A stretch of 64,000 bases of DNA, from assembly GCF_014633365.1 (NCBI RefSeq), contig NC_068339.1, forward strand, positions 26,979,316 through 27,043,315. Direction: 5' to 3'. Below, in pieces: positions 12,263-25,216 of this stretch; position 1 is the first letter of the stretch; every line of letters starts with the position of its first letter. The notes under the pieces are model-generated. The model made no database searches, was not told where the DNA came from, and was given only the letters and a program-made list of their open reading frames with translations. This DNA comes from Diospyros lotus (lineage: Eukaryota; Streptophyta; Magnoliopsida; Ericales; Ebenaceae). The translations under genes were made by a program, and so were the position numbers.

Positions 12263-13878
12263 TGATTGATGCTCAAAAATGTCAAAATTTTATTATATTT
12301 ATATCCCTAGCTTAATCTTAAAATTAGTTTTAATTGAATATTTATATGCAATTTGTGGTTACATGTAGGTTTAAAAAATTAATATAAAAAATATATATAT
12401 AAAATAAATAATAATAAAAAAATAAATATAATATAATATATCATAATATATATAAATATAATACCTATATAAATATAAAACATATATATATCATATAAGT
12501 GCATTCGTGAAGCATATATATAATATAATAAATAAGGATATAATATATCATATAATATATATAATATTATAACATATTATAATGTCTTGGCAGCCATGCG
12601 TGAAGCTCAATCCGATAAAGCCAACATTCATTTAGATGCTTCACAACCCATTCGGATGGATGAAGTCCAAGTACTGTTGAAGATCAAACTCATTTGAATG
12701 ACTTGTCCCTCATCCGGATGTGCCCTCTCCAAACCGTTCAATGCTATTTCAAGCACCATCATCGGAATCCCTTTTTGAAGATTTTGTCAGAGCACGCGCA
12801 AATGACCGTGGTGGCATGCGACGTAATTTCTTCTTTGACCAGGGCCATTTGTAGAATATATACATATATATATCCATTGTCGACTTCAGCAAAAAAGCCC
12901 TCATCCGCCATTTTAACCAGAATAAGGGGAAAAGCACACTGTTCTATTCCTTTCTTTTTGTTCTTAAATTCCAGTAGTTTTTTGTTTCTTCATGTTGTTC
13001 TAGTGTTCTTCATTTCAGTTACTTACATTCTGCAGTTTTCCTTTCTGTTCTTTTCATTCTGTAACTTTAATTCATTATTCATCTACATTTCTCTAATTTC
13101 AATTTCAGTATTTACATTCCAGAACTTTAATTCCTGTCTCTTTAATTTTTTTCTTTGGAGATGTGTGGCTAAGCTTAAACTTGGGCCAAGGCGAGGACAG
13201 TGTCTAATGCCATAGATTTCCCAAGATAGCCGAACTTCAAATGCATTACCAGAAACCTGATTTAATTTGAGTATTGCGCGTTCATTGAATCTTTGAATTT
13301 GGAGTGGAGCATAAGCCTAACTTAGAGTCTCCATACCATGTATGGAGGTTACTTAAACTGGAGATGCTATCATATCCAAATCCAAATGGGTTATCTGATT
13401 ACTGCATATTAACTGTATTTTAATTTATGGTAGTTGCTTAACGTAGAATCTCTCATGCCATGTATGGAGATTGCTAGACCAAGAACTTCCATCATCTTGA
13501 GATGCATTTTAATATCAAGACCTCAAATTGATTCAGACATATGTTTTTGGTACCTATCTATCTGTTGGGAAGTTATGGAATTGGCACTGAACATTGCCTT
13601 GACTCAAGACTTCTTACAGTTACAGTACTTTATTTTTATTCACTTAAAATCAAATGAATTGGCTTGACAACCCAATTTATATCGTGGCTCTATTTTCATT
13701 TTATTAACGATCTCTTAGTGAATCGACCTGGACTTTCCCAGAAAATTAAATTGTGCTACAACGCACACTCGTACACTGGCGAGTATAAATGCCTTGTGCC
13801 TGCATTCTTGTTTCTTTCTTTGTTTATTTTGTATGTGTTTGTTTGAAATAAATGCACAAGGTTAAGCGCAGCCAATTT
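12263..13878 (+). repeat. 3' LTR of Athila-like element
   Basis: It matches 5859-7477 almost base for base. Differences include TGATTGATGCTC against TGATTGATGTTC at the start and small changes in the AT-rich U3. It ends GCGCAGCCAATTT. Confidence 0.85.
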
Positions 13879-13880
13879 TG

Positions 13881-13893
13881 TATAAACATCGAC
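13881..13893. repeat. 13-bp direct repeat flanking the Athila-like element (right)
   Basis: TATAAACATCGAC, identical to 5846-5858. Confidence 0.7.
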
Positions 13894-15957
13894 TATCTGG
13901 GAGACAAAACTAATCTTTGTAACTCTTCCATTTGCATAACTTTTCTGTCTACCCTAGGAAATTCTCATTCAAGCACTAATGATTTTGGTGTTCTTCGAGG
14001 CTTGATAACTAACTTTCGGCCTTAACTTACTGACACACTAGACATTGCAAAACAAATCTCGCCACATCTCTCCATAAATCGTTCCAGGTGAATAATATAA
14101 TGTACCTTATAGGCCTTAGATAGGGTCCACAAGGAAACCATTTCCTTCAACCGAATTCGCATTCGCTAATCATAACATACATTCTGAAATTTCTCAATTT
14201 GTACGAGTAATCCTTAAGTACTCCTAGTGAGTCTCTTCACTCGCCGAGTATATCTCCATTCCATTGATAGCACTATAATACCCTTTTTGAGATGACTTAT
14301 TCTCACATCTTACCATTCACTATTATTATCTTGATCGCATGCCAATCTTAAAAGACACATCGCCTCAACACCTAGTCCAATAAATTATCCACTTATGGTG
14401 GAGGTTCTTACTCATTATAGTTATTCACTTCAAGTGCTATAGTCTACACATATTCTAAACCTCCCACGTTTCCTCCTCATATAACATCAGAACTCTCCCA
14501 TAATGAATAGACTTGAGCGAACACTATCCTTGTCTCAAAATCTTAAAATTTCGCTATGAGATCCTGTAGCTTCATTATTTCCATTATATCCTTCTCATTT
14601 AACATGTTTACTTATCCAATTTGATCGTAGATCCTTCACTTCCCGGTCACTATAGGTCATCGTTTAACGTCTCGTTTCCCCTTCCTTAAGTTAATAATGG
14701 TAGTCCTCTTCTTAATTACGTATTACTATATGCTTACCCATGCAAAATCGGTATATTACAGTATCGCAAACCACATGAATGCATACATATATATATATAT
14801 ATAGATAACTTTATTGCAATTATTATTATGGCATTAGAAAACCAAGTCTAGCATCAACACAATCACTAAACGAAAGGAACACTAGCAACCGTTCATGACC
14901 GGTCAACAGCTCCTTACCATCTGTTGACAACTACTATGCTGAATAAGGCTCTCACCTCATTGCTTCTTTCCCCTAACCACGCACTGGCCTACCATTTTCG
15001 TATTACATTTTCCCTCTTATTATAGGCTAACCTATATTTTACATATATACATAATCGTATGCGTACTTACTCTTGATCCAAAACCCCAATTAGTTATTTC
15101 CATGAGTAATTACATGAACCATTCCTAGGATCCCAATCCTAGTTCTTCATTGATATAGTTATGTACTTGCCCTAGTAGTTCACTTATGGGTACTATACCT
15201 CCCTCGAAATTTCATCATTTATTACCGAAATATCTCTTACTCACATGCTTCACAAGTCTCTACACTTATAACTGATTACAGTTATACTATTCATATGTTG
15301 CGTCCATTATCCCATGATAATAATTTAATGACATTCGTTTCCTAAAGCCCCCTTTCTCATTAGAGCAGTCCTTCCCTTTTTAAGGCCTCAAGAATTAACA
15401 TGACACCCTTAGGTTGATTGCTCCAATACACACTAGTCAACTAAGATCATAATCTATCCAATCCAACATCATGACATACCATTCATTCACCTTACCATAC
15501 ATGTACGATAATTCCTACACAACTAATATTCGTGAATGGTCTTAGTTGCGACAAAACAAAGTTCTGGGTACATTTCGCTTCTACATTCAATACATTCCAT
15601 TCATTTTTCCATTACTACATAGATTCAAGATAACGCTTACAACTTTTCCAACACAATACCCTTACTAAACAATGCTCTCCGCATCCCCCTCAGCATGGGA
15701 CGTGGCCTCATTTGCCCAGCAATCTAGGTACCCATTGCTGCTTACACTGGATTTGGATCTAGTAGTTTCCTTCCTCTGATAAGTCAGTCCCCATTCCACG
15801 GCCTAGGAAGGAATGTCCCCACAAACGGTCTTACCTTCGGCTGAGTCATAAGGTAGGGTTTGATAAGGCTCCCATAGCTCGGCTTGCTGCCTCACCACGC
15901 TAGCAAAATCATCATAATGAACCGAAGATGCATATCCATCATTAAGACTCTAGTAAG
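13894..15957 (-). pseudogene. Decayed internal region of element B (gag-pol remnant)
   Basis: The sequence shows blocks similar to element A's pol on the same strand. ACTGACACACTAGACATTGC (about 14026) and GTGAATAATATAATGT (about 14088) match the integrase zinc-finger coding region around 45090-45210. No frame is open for more than a few dozen codons and I cannot reconstruct domain order. With the 5580-5858 piece and the gag remnant, the whole internal region is only about 3 kb, so most of gag-pol has been deleted. Confidence 0.5.
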
Positions 15958-16431
15958 CTATCCCCACGCTTCATTTATGAACTTCCTTGTGAACAAGACT
16001 TGCTTCTCTAGAAGGCCCCATAGGGGTTCATGTGTACTCAACTGAAATACTATTTCCACTTGGTCCAAATAACTCACCACGGGCTCATCCTCTCGTTGCC
16101 TTCCTCTACGTACCAAGAGTAGCTCTTCCTCCCTGCGATGCCAAAGAAATCTAGTTCCCCAAGACTTGGGTCTAGCATCCACCATCTTAATTCTCCAGAA
16201 TCCATGCTAAGGTGTTCCCAAAATCTGCACACAAGGTTAGGTGCCAAATCCCCTACCAAAGTAGACCATTTCTCCCCAAGCACCATAATTGGAACACATA
16301 TGCCTCATTACTAATACCCTTCTAGCCATTCCTATGGGATGACAAGAATACTAACATATATATATGTGTATATAAGAGGGGTGTTCTAACCTTGACCTCG
16401 AGTTAGGGGCTTCTTGCCACGAGCACCCATT
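15958..16431 (-). pseudogene. gag N-terminal remnant of element B
   Basis: On the minus strand an ATG at 16431 opens MGARGKKPLTRGQG, a basic start like that of other plant gypsy gag proteins. It lies about 125 bases downstream of the primer site at 16558-16569. Further down, two overlapping frames (16074-16286 and 15958-16185) contain fragments such as QREDEPVVSYLDQVEIVFQL, consistent with a shifted, broken gag. Stops lie throughout. The function would be the particle protein of a Ty3/gypsy element; this copy cannot make it. The call rests mainly on position next to the primer site. Confidence 0.5.
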
Positions 16432-16557
16432 TTTTCTCATCCCTAGCCTTTTTTGGACATCATTCTATTACATTTCTAAGTTTTGGACTACTAATCATAT
16501 TCCTAAATCTACCCATCACTCCTAGGTGTACAGAGACTCCATTTACTCCTAACTTAC

Positions 16558-16569
16558 GCTCTGATACCC
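16558..16569 (-). promoter_or_regulatory. Primer binding site, initiator Met-tRNA type (reversed)
   Basis: GCTCTGATACCC is the reverse complement of the plant iMet primer site TGGTATCAGAGC with one change. It lies 4 bases from the LTR start at 16574 and proves that element B runs on the minus strand. Confidence 0.8.
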
Positions 16570-17799
16570 AAATTGTAAAGGCCTGCTTCTAAATATTCCT
16601 GCTTAGCATAGGTTACTCGAAAGAAGGTCATTACAGAGATGATATAGAACAAAACTGAACTCAAATAACAACTTATTTCATTTATAGCAGCGAAAATTTA
16701 AATAAGATTTAATTACATTTTCAATATCCCATGACTCTAGGCTCAATGGCCATACAAAATAATAAAAGGCTCCAATGCCAATAATATAAAAAATTCTCAT
16801 CACTATAATCCTCACCAAATCACTAACTAGGATCTTTAAATTTAGAATGCATCTCCATACACCACTATCCCTTGGCTATAGTCCTACTGGACTCACCTCC
16901 AATAACAATATTTCCTTTACCTAGAATGGCAAAGAAGATCAAGTGAGCCACAAGGCTCAGCAAGTTCGAGAAACAATAAACAATATATAGGATCCAACAA
17001 CACGATGACACCAAGAAGAGTAATCAAGGACTCCACAATTATATACAAGATTCATAATTCATGAATTTTTCAATTCAACTTAATATATCATGTCACCATG
17101 TATCACTATGAAAATGTGCATAAAATTCCAATATCATTATCAATTCTCACAGGCTCACAAGCCATCAATCAATACATGTAAGAATGCGTCATTTCATTAT
17201 CAATATCAATTTTTCCAGCTCATAAGCCATAAATCGATGCATGCAAAAGTGCACAAGTTCCATAAAACCTCACAATAAATATGGAGCCAACCTGTCGGGC
17301 TATAGCCACCTCGTCCCGCGCCAGGTGCTCTAGGGTACCCTTTCCTTCCACGCAAAATAATAGGTACACAAACATAAATAATACAAAGTATCATAACATG
17401 CACATGTTGAACGTGTACGGAACATATCATGCATTCATTTCCACATATTTATAGATATCACGAAATTTCATCTCACAAATTTTTTCCATGCTTATACAAA
17501 TAATTTTTGCCCATCCCATAATACTGGGTAGCTTTTCACTCACATCAAGTATGCACACGCTACAGTAATTTATTCAAGATTTCATTAAATCAATTACTAA
17601 GATTTACAATTCGCTGGGTGCGTAACAAGTATTCATATATATATATGTGTATATATTTATACATGTACTTTAAGTTATTAAAATTTAGGACATTACCTAC
17701 CATATAAGATATTTTCTTTTATAAATATATATATAAATATATATGAACATGTGGGTAAGGATGAGGTGCAAGACAGGGGCGTTCAACTGGGCTAGGAAT

Positions 17800-17930
17800 A
17801 AATCTAAATGGCTTTGAATATATATACAATTGGGCTTTGAATATTTATGAGTTGGCCTTGAATATTTATATAAGTGGGCTTTGAATATATATATGTGGGC
17901 TTTGAATATATATATATATATATATAAGTG
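17800..17930. repeat. Short tandem array of GGGCTTTGAATATATA
   Basis: Five imperfect units of TGGGCTTTGAATATATATA with variable AT tails lie inside the element B LTR. Confidence 0.7.
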
Positions 17931-19039
17931 AATGTAAATGGGTTGGCTTGAGCAGGGCATCTAGTAGCTTGGGTATGGGTAATTATATGTACATATATAT
18001 ATAATTAAAGAAAAACAAGGAAAGGCTTTTGTACTAAAAGTTAACCTTTACAATTTGAGAAAATTATCTTACATTAGAATAAAATAAAATCTAATAATCT
18101 ATTTTCTCTTGGGCTTTAATGCCCTCACTTTCTCTCTTTACTGGTGCATATATGAACCTATAAATGGGTGGATTGAATATGGCCAGGGGGGATAGTTAGA
18201 TGTAATAGTGAGGGGAAAAGGCTCCCATCCAGTCACCCTTTCAGGTTTATATATATAAATGGGCCAACTGGGATGGGGAAGCAATCGAACTGGGTATGCG
18301 TATATATATATATATATTTTGGGTAACGGTGGCTCGGCTGGAAATGGGAAACTAAGTAACGTATATATATATGGTCACTAGTTGTTTGGTTGGAATAGGG
18401 GCGATGAATAATGTATATACGTACATATATACATATATATATATATACGTGGGTCACTAGTAAGCTGAAACAGGGGTAACGCATGGTGCTGTATATATAT
18501 GTAAATGATTCAAAAAATGCATGGGGGGGGGGTCTCAAATAGCATGAATATGTATATAAATATGGATCATGGTTCACATAGGCACAGTACATCAGACAGA
18601 GTATATACGTGTGTATATATATATATAGTCACTCGTTGCTGGTTCGGCTAGTTTAGGGGGCAATTGAGAATGGTGAGGATATATATATATATGTACACAT
18701 GTATATTGGTGGGTCTTGGGTTCGCTGGAATAAGGGAACCGAACATGGGGCGTACATATATAAATAAAAGTGGGTTACTGGGTTTCTTGGTTGAATAGGG
18801 GAGTTTCTGAATGGAGTGAGTGTATATATCTATATAATAAAGCAAGAAGGTTTTTGAAATTGAGAGACAAATGTGAGGGGGACATTTTTGAATGGTTGAG
18901 ATGAGTTCTGATTTTCCATCAATGGCTGAGTTTTGATATTTTTCCCCCCAAAACCAGTTCACAGCTCACACGCACAGTTCATCCTCACAGCTCATTCTCA
19001 CAGCTCACACGCACACACTCTGCTTCAACGGTTGAGATC

Positions 19040-19340
19040 CACGCCCCCCCCCCGGCGCGCGGCCGCCCGCCCAAAAGCATCCCATCATGCCTCTCTCTCT
19101 ATTTCCCTCTCTGCCTCTCTATCTCCCTCTCTGTTTCCCACTCGCCCGCCATTGTTGCCCACGCCCACACTGCATCTCTCTCTCCCTCTCTCTTTCACCC
19201 GCGGCCGTCGCCGCCCCTCGCCCACACCGCCTCTCTCTCTCCCTCTCTCTTTCTCTGACTTAACCATTGTCTCTCTCCCTCAGCCTCCGCGTAGCCCACC
19301 CACGCCATCGTCGCCGCCGCGTCCCTGCATCGCCGCCCAC
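19040..19340 (+). other. GC-rich CT-repeat patch inside Helitron
   Basis: A C-run followed by GGCGCGCGGCCGCCC and repeated CTCTCTCTCTCC blocks with CCGCCGC. Frames are open on both strands but of low complexity. It may be a captured 5' untranslated or gene fragment; no family is recognisable. Confidence 0.4.
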
Positions 19341-19399
19341 TTCCAGGGTCCTCTCTCTCTATATATATATAGATTTCTGTATTTGGTGTTCACTTCCAG

Positions 19400-20590
19400 G
19401 TCTTCATTTTAATTTAGTGTTAATTTAATTTAGTTTAGTGTTAATTTAATTTAGTTTAGTTTATGTGTGTATTTGATTATGTGTGTATTTTATTTAGTTT
19501 ATTTAGTTTAGTTTACTCTTTTATGTTTTAATTTAGTGTATTACACGTGTGTGTGTGTTAATTTAATTTAGTGTATTATGTTTAATTTAGTGTATTATAT
19601 AGATTTACTGTTTTATTTAGTTTATTTAGTTTAGTTTACTGTGTGAGTGTTAATGTATATTTGATTATGTGTGTTAATTTAGTTTAGTGTAAATTTAGTG
19701 TTAATTTAATTTAATTTAATTTAGTGTTAGTTTAGTGTAAATTAATTTAGTGTTAATTTAATTTAGTTTAGTTTATGTAAACAAATATGTGTGTTAATTT
19801 ATGTACATTTCATTATTTCTATCCTATTATTTTGTGTATTTTTTATAGTGTTTTATGTTTAATTTAGTGTATTATATAGATATACACGTGTGTGTGTTAA
19901 TTTACTGTTTTATGTTTTGTGTACATTTAATATTTTAAAATTATTAATTTAGTGTATTATATAGATTTACTGTTTTATTTAGTTTAGTTTACTGTTTTAT
20001 GTTTTAATTTAGTGTATTACACGTGTGTGTGTGTTAATGTATATTTGATTATGTGTGTTAATTTAGTTTAGTGTAAATTCATTTAGTGTTAATTTAATTT
20101 AATTTAGTGTTAGTTTAGTGTAAATTAATTTAGTGTTAATTTAATTTAGTTTAGTTTATGTAAACAAATATGTGTGTTAATTTATGTACATTTCATTATT
20201 TCTATCCTATTATTTTGTGTATTTTTTATAGTGTTTTATGTTTTGTGTACATTTGATATTTTAAAATGTTATTGTATTAATTTAGTGTATTATATAGATA
20301 TACACGTGTGTGTGTGTGTGTGTTAATTTAGTGTGTTAATTTAGTTTAGTGTAAATTCATTTAGTGTTAATTTAATTTAGTTTAGTGTAAATTAATTTAA
20401 TGTTAATTTAATTTAGTTTCGTTTATTAACTTAGTGTATTTCATTTAGTGTATGTGTTAATTATGTGTATTTGATTATTCATTATGTACATTTGATTTAG
20501 TGTATTTCATTTAGTGTATGTGTTAATTATGTGTATTTAATTTAGTGTATTTTTTGTACATTTGATATTTGATATTTTAAAATTATTAAT
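19400..20590. repeat. TTAATTTAGTG-rich degenerate repeat region
   Basis: Endless variants of TTAATTTAGTGTTAATTTAA with TGTGTG stretches. A larger duplication is also present: the block with TAAACAAATATGTGTGTTAA occurs at 19778 and again at 20161, offset 383 bp, with long flanking identity. There is no coding content. Confidence 0.75.
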
Positions 20591-21219
20591 TTTTTGTACA
20601 CGTGTGCCATCGCCCTCGTTGCCCCTGCAGTCGCTCACACCTGCCGTCGTTGCCACCCGGCCACAGTGCAGCTCGCCTCGCCGTCCCTGTCGCCCCTGCC
20701 AACGCCACATATATGTGTATGTATTTCTGTGTATGTATGTAATGTACGCCATAAATGATGGTGTTCGTTGTTTAAATATATTTTGTGTTTGTTACTCATT
20801 ATTAGATTGTGAAGGAAGTTGTCAAATGTTTAATGTTTTCAGTTTGGAATCTAATGTTTGCAAATCTATGTATACATTTCTATTTGTTGTTCTTTGTTTA
20901 ATGTTTATGTATGCACAGAAGCAATATAATGTTTCCTGTTTATATTTTATGTTTACAAATATATTTTGTGTGTTTGCTGCTCATTCGAGTTACGTTTGGA
21001 ATCTAATGTTTAATATTTATGCAAGATCTTAATGTTTAATCCATTTGACAAAAACGCTCTCATATCAAATGAACTCCATTTGCATTAATATTTAATACAA
21101 GATTTCTTTCCTATTGATTCCCACTCCACTTCCCATTTCACTTCATTTTTTAACTGTTTCCTTCTTTTCACTCATTTCTGCAAAGATTTCTTTCACATAA
21201 TTTTTAATGCAAGATCTTA

Positions 21220-21451
21220 GGGTGCGTTTGATAATCATGGAAAATGAGGGTGGAATTCATTTTTCATCTAAATTTTAGAAAATTCTATCAAACAACTTTT
21301 CAATTTCATAGAATTCGAATTCCATTTTAGTTCAAAAAATGAATATTTTCCTTGAAATCAAATAATTGAAATTTCTAGGAATTGGGGTGAGAATTGGAAT
21401 TCCATGGAATTGAAATTCCATCCTCATTTTCTAACTCTATCAAACGCACCC
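21220..21451. mobile_element. Tourist-like MITE (PIF/Harbinger type), 232 bp
   Basis: The terminal inverted repeats start GGGTGCGTTTGATA and pair over about 38 bases (GAAAATGAGGRTGGAATT inside). Target duplication TTA lies at 21217-21219 and 21452-21454, the preference of PIF/Harbinger elements. The interior has self-complementary AATTC-rich stretches. No transposase. It sits inside the Helitron. Confidence 0.9.
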
Positions 21452-24312
21452 TTAATGTTTAATCTATTTGCAGATAATGTTTAATCCATATAGATTAATA
21501 GAAATGCATATATATAGCGTTTCTGTCAAATTTTTAATTAATGAGCGTTTCTCTCTTTATTTGAGTGTTTCTGTCAAATGAAGTGAGATGAGAGCATTTC
21601 TATCAAATGTATTTCTATTAAATGGTTTCTGTCAAGATTTTACCGTCACTTGAATGAGCATTTCTATCAAAAGATACTCTATTGTTAATTAAAAATTTAA
21701 TTTATGTATATGTACGTAGCAAAAGATGTTGTGTATGTATATGGGCATCAAAAGGTGCTCCATGGGTGGCAATTTTTTAAAATTTTTAATTAACATTAAT
21801 TGATTATGTGCATACATAAACATTAAACAGTTTATGAGCAAACTAATGTGTATGTGTATGCACAGTAGCAAACTTATATGTATATACATAATGTTTAGAA
21901 GCAATTAAAACATTATGGACTACACTACATTATGCACAGATGCTCACGTTTAAAATGTTTTTAAATTTTCAGTTTGGAATCTAATATTAAGTATTCTAAA
22001 TATCAATTTTTAAAAAAATTATGGATTATATAACATTTGAAATTTTTTAAATAAAAAAAAAACAATCGTGTAAGTCATAAATGATTTAATTTCAAAAGAA
22101 ATAAAAACTTCTTTCTTTAATGGTGATGAAAGGCAATTTTAAATCGAAATTGGTTATTAAAAAAAAAATCATTTATTTGTGTTATTTTTTTATTTTATTA
22201 ATTCTATTTTTTATTTTATTATAATCAATTTTTTTTAATTAAAATAACATAAAAAAAACATATTCCCTAACCAAGAGTTCCTGACCCATGGGGGTTGGGG
22301 AACACAAGGGTTCCCAACCACTCACGGTCAAGAACCCAAAGTTCTTCGACCCCGAATCAAGTTTCCTCCATTGATGGCCACGGCCATGGCGGCCAGCAAC
22401 GGGCGGCGATTGCCATGGACTTTCCAACTGATAATTATTCATACTAGGTTTTGATTTTAATTTTAATTTCATGTATATTTTGATATGTATATTTACAATA
22501 AATGTACTAATCTATATTTTTTTTTGTTTCACAAATTACCAGATTATTGTGCATGTTCCTCATTGGGGATACATACAAGTTGATACGAAGACTTTTTGGA
22601 AAGTAATGAGGAGGAAGTTCATGCAAACACATGTTTGAGGACAGTTATTGACACATTTTTTGTAAAGCATACATATTTTGTAAAGCTTTAACCTACTTTT
22701 TGTAAAGCTTACAAATTTTAACCCACTTTTTGTAAAATTTTAACCCACTCTTTTGGTGAATAACAATATAATGTTTATTTTTCTTATGTAATTATAATTT
22801 GATTGGCAGCAGTAGTACTAATTGGTGTGCATTTTAATTTTAGTTTCTATTTGTAACAGTAGAAATTATAATTTGATTGGCAACAATAGCATCAACTTTT
22901 AATTTAATTTGTTTAGATTATAGAGCATTTTTTTTAATTTAACTTTTTTATTTTTTATTATACAACGTTATACAATTATTTTAATTTTTATTTTTATTCA
23001 AAATTTAGTCATAATATTATTTACGTCGTGCCTTTAGGCACGGGCATTCCCTAGTATATATATATTGCAAATGGGTCATGGTGGGTTACTGGTTCATGGC
23101 AACCGAACATAGTGTATACATAAATGGGTCAGTGAGTGTAGCTGCATATTAATATTTACTAACACATGAACAGAGAGCAGCAAAATTAAATAAAACTTCG
23201 TTGTAAATAAGAAGAAAATGCCATTCACAGGAAAATGATGGGGTGATGTGAGTCCCCGCTGTGCCTTCAACAAGATTGTGTGTATGTATATATTTATATA
23301 TATATATATATATATAAAGCTTCCTTACGAGACAGAACAGAGCAATAGGGAGACAAATACACACATATATATAGACTCACAATCGAGAGGGCTAAGGAAA
23401 CTTGCACAAGGATAAGATAAGATACAAGGAGATTTGCAGGATATTAAAGGGAGAATGAGGAAAGAAACTTACCTAAAGAAGTCGCTCCAATAGAGGAGAA
23501 GCTGGAACTCTGCCTCTGAAGCTCCAGTTGCAAACAACATATGGGAGGAGGAGAAGAAGAGGTAGGAAATAGAGACAATTGGAGAGGAAGCAATGGAATA
23601 GTAAGACAAGGAAGGATACGCACTGAAATATGGAGATTCACACACAGTTGTTGCGGAAAAGAGGAAATGCGTACAGATTGCACGCCAACTCCATCAATTA
23701 CAAAAATCCCCTTCCTTTCATATTATAGACAAAAAATATCCAGGGGCTCTATTGATAAATACTAACTTAATTGATTTTCCTTTTTTCCATTTCTTTATTA
23801 CACCACCAATTCCATTATTTTTCAAATTATTTATCACCATGAGCCTATGCCCAAACCAACAATTATATAGCCCACCTGATAAACCCATGAGCTTATTAAT
23901 TAATTATGGCTCATTACGTTATTTCCCAATTTCTAAAAATTAGACTCATATACTTATTTTCATGATCACATGAACCATAATATAAAATTATACAATCCAA
24001 AATTATTTCTATGCTATCAGAGTAATTTATCATTAAATATTAAAATACTTAGACCCACATTTAAAATACCATTAAGTAATAAAACACCTAGATCCATTCA
24101 TAATATAATTAAAATTCTAACACATCTCAATGGTCCAATTCATTTGGACTTTTCCCACATCTTTTAATCCTATTTGGATGGGTTTCCAAATTCTTATTTC
24201 CACTTACACTTTATTCCAAAAAAAATAAAAATCCTCAATTAATTAAAGCCAAAAATTTTGAGCCCATAATAAAATACCTAAAAACGCCTAGACCCCCTAA
24301 TGGGTCATTACA

Positions 24313-25216
24313 CTTCCTATGTGGGCGAGTGTGACCTGATGCATGGTTTTATGGGGGCTATGTATCACATTTATACTCATTATGCAATTGCATACTATAT
24401 GTGCATTGCATGGTTTTTAGCACCGTTTGGTTGGGTTGCAGCTGCATACGAACGGTTAAGCCGTTCTAGGTTTACAGACGCTTTTAGCGTGCTGGGTTCT
24501 CGTGTTTCGGTAGTGCCAGCCTAAGGGAGTTTCAGCTTGAGATGTTACTTATATTGCCTTTTAGGATAGTGACATGTTTGTGATAGGGATGTGGGTGTGG
24601 TGTGTCTTATGTGGGCCCCAAAGACCAGTATGTGCATATTTTTTTATACGACAGTTGTATACCTGTTATGTGTTTTATGGGTATATCATGTATGATTGTT
24701 ACGCATGGGGTGCGAGTGATTCTTTAGCTTCCATTCTCTTGTCTTCCTTTCCTTCCGTTACACTTGCTAAGTCATGTAACTCACTCTTGTTTCTCTTCAT
24801 TCTAGGTAAGGACAAGGACAAGGTTAGGGGCAAGCCTAACAGTTTATGATCTCACCGGTTAGATGGTGTACAAGGCTATTTTAGCTGGTCTTATCCTGTG
24901 GCTTGGGGTCTTTTGTAGCATCCGGGTTTATTTTTGGCTTTACTTATGGTTTGTATGTGTTAACCATGAAACTTTGAGAAATAATGATCTTTTGTGGTTC
25001 ACCCCAGGTGTTGGTTTGTACCTTAATGTCAAATTCATGTTCAGGTATATGTGTCTATGCATGGTAGGCTAGACGTTTCAGTTGTTGTTGCGTTTCAGTG
25101 CATGGCCAAGAGTAGAGATGTATGCCCTATTGGTTTGAGTGATTCTCTTTTGTTTCTTCTTTCCTCTGGGGCACCTACTCGAGTCCTTCTGTTCTGCAGG
25201 GGTATCCGTGTAGGGG
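24313..25216 (+). repeat. LTR fragment of a forward chromovirus-like element
   Basis: The signature CTTGCTAAGTCATGTAACTC..CATTCTAGGTAAGGACAAGG (about 24763-24820) matches the U5 side of the LTR of element C (TGCTTGCTGAGCTTTGTAGC..CATTCCAGGTAAAGG, 56070-56120). It is the sequence into which the right end of element B is set. The open frames are not supported as genes. Its own primer site is absent, so this is a fragment. Confidence 0.5.

Larger units (their letters stand above)
5859..13878 (+). mobile_element. Athila-like non-autonomous LTR retrotransposon (complete, two LTRs)
   Basis: It has two near-identical LTRs of about 1.62 kb (5859-7477 and 12263-13878), a degenerate Asp-tRNA-type primer site at 7478, a gag remnant (7641-8633), an internal and a terminal polypurine tract, and a long non-coding middle. 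No protease, reverse transcriptase or integrase is present in 8.0 kb, so it must depend on enzymes supplied in trans. The LTRs differ by scattered substitutions and small AT indels only, indicating a moderately young insertion. It sits inside the internal region of the reversed element B. Assignment to the Athila/Tat branch rests on the TGGCGCY..TTGCC primer site and the GTTGGGGGGTG tracts. Confidence 0.85.
18829..23054 (+). mobile_element. Non-autonomous Helitron, complete
   Basis: Its 5' end TCTATATAATAAAGC follows A at 18828. Its 3' end has the hairpin CGTGCCTTTAGGCACG (23027-23042), 8 spacer bases, CTAG (23051-23054), then T. The empty target is preserved in the left LTR (around 4315-4335, GTATATACATATATATAT), confirming insertion between A and T without duplication. 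The 4226 bp encode no Rep or helicase. The content is GC-rich patches (19040-19340, 20600-20710, 22270-22430), a long TTTAGT-rich low-complexity stretch, a MITE, and AT-rich sequence. Confidence 0.85.
16574..24312 (-). repeat. Right LTR of element B (5' LTR), about 3.5 kb, split by a Helitron
   Basis: It begins TGTAAAGG beside the primer site and ends ..GGGTCATTACA at 24312, as the left copy does at 5579. The Helitron 18829-23054 interrupts it; without that insertion it is 3513 bp. The segment near 16921-16970 (GAGCCACAAGGCTCAGCAAG) recurs in the LTRs at about 26090 and 38380 and marks the U5 side. At 17800-17930 lies a short array of GGCTTTGAATATATATA units. It contains no gene; the open frames are repeats of TATA runs. 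Confidence 0.8.

Noticed and set aside
19085..19412. Open frames in the CT/GC-rich patch of the Helitron on both strands
   Set aside because: Simple-sequence translations (Ser/Leu/Pro or Arg/Glu/Gly runs) with no domain.
20562..21032. 156-codon frame inside the Helitron
   Set aside because: Cys/Phe-rich translation of repeated TTTGTGTGTTTG-type sequence; duplicated motifs explain it.
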